Positions 59,075 through 64,000 of a stretch of DNA of 64,000 bases are shown here, piece after piece. Numbering within the stretch: the stretch's first letter is position 1; each line of letters starts with the position of its first letter. This DNA is from Acanthosepion pharaonis (lineage: Eukaryota > Mollusca > Cephalopoda > Sepiida > Sepiidae), in NCBI GenBank assembly GCA_903632075.3, contig CAHIKZ030005640.1, positions 350,001-414,000 on the forward strand, read 5' to 3'. Both the position numbers and the translations under genes were made by a program. A model generated the notes under the pieces. It ran no database searches and was not told the origin of the DNA. It saw only the letters and a program-made list of their open reading frames with translations.

Positions 59075-61740
59075 TTCGTTACCTTTTGCAAATAAATCTA
59101 GTTTTCCTAAGAGTTCAAGTTTATATTTTATCTCATAGTTTCTCGGAAGTTTGTTCTAAGAATAGATTGATTAATATTATATTTGTTTTGTAATAAATGT
59201 TGACAACAGCACTAGATATGTGTTTTGTATTTACAGAAGGTTCGAAGTTCTAATAGGCATATTTGTCACTGTTATTGGCTATTATCTTTATAATCACACG
59301 CTGTTAGAACATGCATCGTTGCATTATCTTCTTTTTACTGATTGTAGCTTCTTTTTTAAATCGTGTTCTATTAACTGAGTATGTAATGTACGAGTTGAGT
59401 TCAAATTACTTGTTAGTCTGTTGTACTTATTTACGCACAAATATCTTTGGAAAAAGCTGGACCCCATCTCTCCTCTACTAAGGATTATATAGTAGCGTAA
59501 ATTGAAGACTTTAAACTTGATTACAACCCGTCAAAAAGAAGAACAATCCAGTATATCAAACCACCAAGAAGCCAAGAAAACGACTCCTGTCTTTTTTCAA
59601 CTATCCATATCTATTCGCAGATAGTAATAAAAATAAAGTATTATGTCGGCAGTTAATATCGCCTACAATCTGAAAGGACAGAGCATTTAAAAAAGATTAT
59701 TAACATAATATATGTTAAAGAAGTGTCCGGTAATCAATGTTGAAACACCATCTCAGTTTACGGATTTTTATAAATAATCGCACATTCTAGTGTTAAAGTG
59801 GATATATTAATTAATTCTATAATACAATATCTCAGATCACCTCTGCCTTTGTATATAATGTTGAAATCAACAACTTATTTTAAACTATTACCTACTGAAT
59901 TTTATCGGTATTAAATCAGTTTGCAATTTCTATTAAGTTGTTTGATAAGATATAGCAAAAAAAGTAACACATATTTACTCAAAACTTACAAACCGTGACC
60001 TGTTGAGATTTTCCCATAAGTATTGCTTTCATTATTGCTTTTATCAGATTATGGAAATAGATTTCGAGTTAGACACTATTTTTCATCCGGCATGTTATAG
60101 ATTAGTATTAGTTCTATTATTATATAGGTTAAATTAGGCAAGTAAAAACTATTAGAATATTTAAACATGTGTAAAGACATGAAATGAAACAGAGGAAAAT
60201 AGAGAAATTAAATTTAGTCAAACTGTGATGAAAAACGTTGGCTGCATGCTTGAACAAAACCTCATCAACAAAGAACATGAAAAAATGTTAAAAATCAATT
60301 TATTCAATCAAATTGGACTAATTAAAACAGAAAATAAACAGAAATTTAATTATTCGAGGCAATGAATTTCGAAATATTAAAACAAATGTGTGAAGACCAA
60401 GAAAGAAATCAAGAAAAGAAAATTAACTCATAGCATGTCCCCAACGTGGCCATTTTATATTTTTGTTTCTCAACACCAACGGCATTTATTTTCATAGTGT
60501 CCAGAGGATAACGATTTTTTTTTTATTTTACATTTGAAAATCGTTTCCATATTGGCGGGACATTTTGTCTGGTGTGGGGCGAATACCAAAATATCAAGAT
60601 AAAACTGGCCAGCTGAGACCGGACTCATTCCACCCTCTCTGACGCCGGTTTGCCAGCCCAGTAGAATGCTCATTAAATCACCACTTTAGAATCCACAACT
60701 GCCTATTATAAATTGCCACTCGATCTAACGGGTGCTGGTACACCTAACCCCATTTGACTAGAATAATAAAGCCTTGATGTAAGCATTCACTTATCCGATA
60801 ACACACATTGTATTTTAATCACATTCCGTTAATCGACAGCCAGCTGAGGAATGTTGGATTTATTAGATATTCAGAAAAAAAGATTCAGGTATATATGTGT
60901 GTGAACTGATATAAAAAATGTGGACGAAAGTCCTGGATATTTGTGTCTATATGCAGGTGTTGGAGAGTTGCCAAACGGTATATTGAAATCACTGTAAGAA
61001 GTCTGACACAGAATTGGGAATTGATCCCAAACTTTTTATAAAAAAATATTGATTTGGTTAAATAACGGATATGGATATTCTACGATTTGAAATATGTACA
61101 AAAACATGACATAACTTACGATTAACTGCTTCTATGATACTTAAAGGACCAAGTGAATATTCGCCGTGGAAAATATGTACAGAAAACGAATGGAGAAAGA
61201 TCTCTGTATGCAACACATGCACTGCATGCCTTAGATGTTGTCCAAGATAAATATTTTTATGTAATAAAAAGTAATTATTAATAATTCTTCATATCCAACG
61301 TACAACCCTTCATTAAATTGTGAACAACCGTTCAATTTTGTAGATCAGCGTATTTGAAGGGTCCGCCAGTGAAGATCCGACGTGAGCATGCGTATGTAGA
61401 ATCAAGCGGAGTACATTTTGACAATTGGTCTTGTTATGCTCTGTTGCTGTGTAACAATGAACTTTTGGACATATGTTTATATGGATAATTTTTCATGTTT
61501 TGGTGTCAGGAATCTGTCCCTAATATTTGTCAATATATTTTTGGATTGCATCTTGGATTGTAAATTTATCCGTAAACTTTAAACTTAATAAATCAAGAAT
61601 GAAGGATATGCGGACATATATATGGACTTGTTTTGTTGTGAGGAACCCGCCCCGGGTTTTTTTTTAAAATTATTTTTAATACACCATGTATTATCCATGT
61701 ATATGCATATGTAAATTTATATGTACTGATATGGATATCA
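59075..61740. other. No recognised gene
   Basis: About 2.7 kb without recognised coding blocks. A less AT-rich island at 60540-60760 (GCCAGCTGAGACCGG, GACGCCGGTTTGCCAGCCC) may be a repeat, but has no match in the window. Confidence 0.5.
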
Positions 61741-61746
61741 CTGGGG

Positions 61747-62192
61747 AGGCCTGGTGGAGTAATGTATAGCGGCTTGGACTGAGGAATCGGAGAGCCGAGT
61801 TCGAATTCCAGAATTACGTGCTAATACCCTTGGGAAAGGTGTGAATCCTCTTCTTCTCCCTCCAGCTATGGGTAAACAGCTGGACAGACTGGGTTCTATA
61901 GCCAGTTGGATGGCAACTGGTCTAGGAGAAGGACAACTCTGAATTCAAACCCGGGTTGGAGCCCCTAAGGCGGATGGACGGCACTTTCTGCTACCTTCCG
62001 GCAACTACCACAGCTGAGCTGGTACCAAACTGTATTGTGATAACCTCCTGTTTGGACTCTGCTAGCAATGTCAAGAGGGGGAACTAAACGTCTGGGCAGT
62101 CCTAGTACTCCATATATCCCGCCCAGCCTCGTAGCCCACCGCACTAATCGTCTCTCGAGACGGACGGATGCCGACGTTGACGACGACTGATA
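61747..62192 (+). mobile_element. tRNA-derived SINE, family A, best copy
   Basis: The tRNA-like head has GGTGGAGTAATGTATAGCGG at the A-box side and GAGTTCGAATTCCAG as B box (61799-61813). The body has CTTGGGAAAGGTG, CCCTCCAGCTATGGGTAAAC and GGCAACTGGTCTAGG. The tail has GCGGTGGGCTACGAGG, CTCGAGACGGACGG (some on the reverse strand) and CCGACGTTGACGACGACTGA. GC content is well above its surroundings. The distinct 3' half could be a conserved SINE domain or a separate fused repeat; cephalopod SINEs with a shared central domain are known, but I cannot confirm that this is one. Confidence 0.8.
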
Positions 62193-62349
62193 TGGAAAAG
62201 ATAGAAGATTTACAATAATATATTCATGTAATTTGGAATTAAACTTTTGAATCGGGCAATCATAGATAGGTAAATAACATCCCGCCATAGATTAAAAAGA
62301 GCGAATTTGTCAAAATAGGGGTTATGTTTAAGTTATCAAAAATAAAATG

Positions 62350-62617
62350 TGTTGTGGCAGGATCCACCTAATTTGCATATTGGAGTAACGACCATATAAA
62401 TATGGTTGGTACCGGGAAGAGAGGAGAGGAATCAAGAGATTCAACCAGGGACTCTGCCCGACTGCGACTCAGTCAACACATTCTCCAGTAACGGTCTTAC
62501 CAGGAATATACAAAAGACTATATGTAAATATTGTGTACACTTTCTTGTTTCAATACATTTTGTTCTAAGTACATTTTGTGTTGCATTATTATTCCATGCA
62601 TTAGTCAAGTTTCAACA
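62350..62617 (+). mobile_element. Solo LTR candidate
   Basis: Starts TGTTGTGGCAGG and ends TTTCAACA (TG...CA), 268 bp, with a TATAAATA box at 62395-62402. Flanking 5-mers AAATG and GAATG differ at one position, a possible TSD. No second copy in the window. Confidence 0.5.
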
Positions 62618-62624
62618 GAATGAA

Positions 62625-63510
62625 AGCAAACAATGGAGTCAGCCATATTTTTCCTTTTGAAGAAGCTAGAGCGTGGCGGTGATACTTTCTCAAACAAAAG
62701 AATCGATTAATTTGCCAAAAATAAAAGGAGAAATGAATTAATTTACAAATAAATAAGTTAAATAATACATTTTTTATTTATTATTTTCTCAGATTTCTTT
62801 TGTAATCGTTAACGTTCATCATGGACTGAATCCTCCAGTTTCAATGTCACGCTTCGTCACCGAGATAAACAAGTTACAAACTAAACAGATTGTCAATACC
62901 TAATGAAACAAAACATTTTCATTTCAGCGTGATTTTGTATTTATGAAAATGTACAGACTACAAAAATTAGACAAAGAACGTACACACGCAAAAGCACACA
63001 TCACTAAACACACACACAAACAAACACACTCATACGCACACCTAGAGAAGTTCACGTCTCATATGCCGGAATCTATTTAGGTTGTAGAGGCACCCCATAT
63101 ACTGCAGCACTGGTATGTCTAGAGCAGGATAATCTGGCAAAGCTTATACGTTTTAAGGCTTGTTTTAAATGTAAACGTTTTCTTCTCACAATCTAGATGT
63201 CATCTGTTATGAGATATCCCTGTTCTCACTGCTATTTAAACCATACCTAGAAGTGAAGCTATTTTTCCCTTTTCGAAGTGTACGAAAATGTATCGATCGG
63301 AATTTTAATTCGATTCACCATAGATTTTAGTTTTAGCTCCGACCCCCGTTAGCATCTCTTTAAATTGAAAAGACATTTTGTAAAAATATAACTGACTGAT
63401 CATCGATGAAACATATCAACAGAAAAGTTTTTCCAAATTATATTATTATAGTATGACTTTTTGGTCTACTGGAAACATTCTTACCGGTTTTGCTGAATGT
63501 GTGAGTTGTA
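62625..63510. other. No recognised feature
   Basis: AT-rich; a short interrupted AC-rich stretch at 63000-63045. Nothing coding was recognised. Confidence 0.5.
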
Positions 63511-63513
63511 ATC

Positions 63514-64000
63514 TGTTATGGGACCTTATCCATAATAACATAATGGACTATTCCATACGTAATAAATACTGCGCCTCAAGAGGAAGCAGAGAGTTCAGTC
63601 TGAAGTCGGGCGACCGGTAGACCGGCTGATCGGTTGAACTCTCTGCCTTCGGGCGGGGAGGAACCCGAACGAGGCTACGCCGAAGGGCGGAGTCTCTTTC
63701 GGGGAGGTAAGCCGACCCTGGACCCGTTTATACGGGTTCAAAGGGCATATTTTTGGCCGAGCCCACGGGCTCGGAGATCCCACGTTAAACCGGCCTTATG
63801 CCACATGATGCCCTCGTGGGAGGTGGGTGACTAAATACTGTTCATTCTGTAGTCGGACGACCGTCTGACCGGCTGATCGGTTGAACTCTCTGCCTTTGGG
63901 CGGGGAGGAACCCGAACGAGTCTACGTCGAAGGGTGGTGTCTCTTTCGGGGATGTAAACCGACCTGAACCCGTTTATAAAGGTTCAAAGGGCATATTTTT
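63514..64000 (+). mobile_element. LTR start with GC-rich tandem repeat, truncated
   Basis: 63514-63603 is about 90 percent identical to the start of the solo LTR at 20077-20484, from TGTTATGGGACC to GAGTTCAGTCTGAAGTC. At that point the sequence switches to GC-rich DNA arranged as tandem units of 247 bp: AGTCGGGCGACCGG at 63604 and AGTCGGACGACCGT at 63851, both followed by GACCGGCTGATCGGTTGAAC. The window ends inside the second unit. It is either an LTR variant with an internal expansion or the start of an element whose interior begins here. Confidence 0.75.
63604..64000. repeat. 247-bp GC-rich tandem repeat
   Basis: One full and one partial unit with CTCTGCCTT(C/T)GGGCGGGGAGG, GAACCCGAACGAG and AAAGGGCATATTTTT. 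Differences between units are mostly C/T or G/A changes. Confidence 0.9.

Noticed and set aside
60540..60760. GC-richer island as a SINE or promoter
   Set aside because: No A or B box, terminal repeat or second copy in the window to support a call.

Overview
The window looks like intergenic or intronic DNA from an animal genome, most likely a coleoid cephalopod (octopus-like). That assignment is an inference from content: it is very AT-rich, has many long (AT)n and (AC)n microsatellites, tRNA-derived SINEs, Penelope-like elements with a GIY-YIG endonuclease, CR1/jockey-like and other LINE remnants, a mariner, a Helitron relic and LTR elements, including a Ty1/copia element with a half-tRNA(iMet)-type primer site. 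No intact host protein-coding gene was recognised. Almost every coding trace belongs to a transposable element, and nearly all are broken.

Layout. 1-0.8 kb: diverged Penelope-like (PLE) terminus. 0.9-1.5 kb: two-unit tandem repeat. 1.8-3.2 kb: Helitron helicase pseudogene (minus). 4.3-5.56 kb: mariner with complete terminal inverted repeats and a dead transposase. 6.1-10 kb: SINE, compound microsatellite, small repeats and a LINE 3' fragment. 10.56-12.53 kb: PLE with inverted termini and RT plus endonuclease remnants. 12.57-14.77 kb: small old LTR element without recognisable pol. 17.7-19.4 kb: CR1/jockey-like LINE. 20.08-20.48 kb: solo LTR with a perfect 5-bp target-site duplication (TSD). 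23.84-24.41 kb: large imperfect palindrome. 27.2-27.8 kb: LINE 3' end. 31.8-32.3 kb: tRNA-like sequence between direct repeats. 37.02-42.33 kb: complete Ty1/copia structure (minus) with nearly identical LTRs but decayed reading frames. 44.6-48.1 kb: PLE with 108-bp inverted termini and an intact GIY-YIG frame, enclosing more than 1 kb of TATG-type low-complexity DNA. 48.5-49.5 kb: tandem duplication. 53.6-54.3 kb: MITE with an 8-bp TSD. 55.7 kb: histone-type 3' stem-loop. 56.7-59.1 kb: LINE fragments in both orientations. 61.7-62.6 kb: SINE and a solo-LTR candidate. 63.5-64 kb: start of an LTR that carries a GC-rich 247-bp tandem repeat and runs off the window.

How it fits together. The window reads as nested, layered transposon insertions. 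Recent activity is shown by the copia LTRs (2 differences in 309 bp) and the PLE inverted termini (1 difference in 108 bp). Older layers are shown by the LINE, Helitron and small LTR relics. Long AT microsatellites often abut element ends. I found no evidence for a new multi-gene system. The best leads are structural: the non-autonomous copia copy, the PLE terminal architecture, the LTR with an internal GC-rich expansion, the MITE, the palindrome, the odd tRNA-like gene and the histone 3' end.
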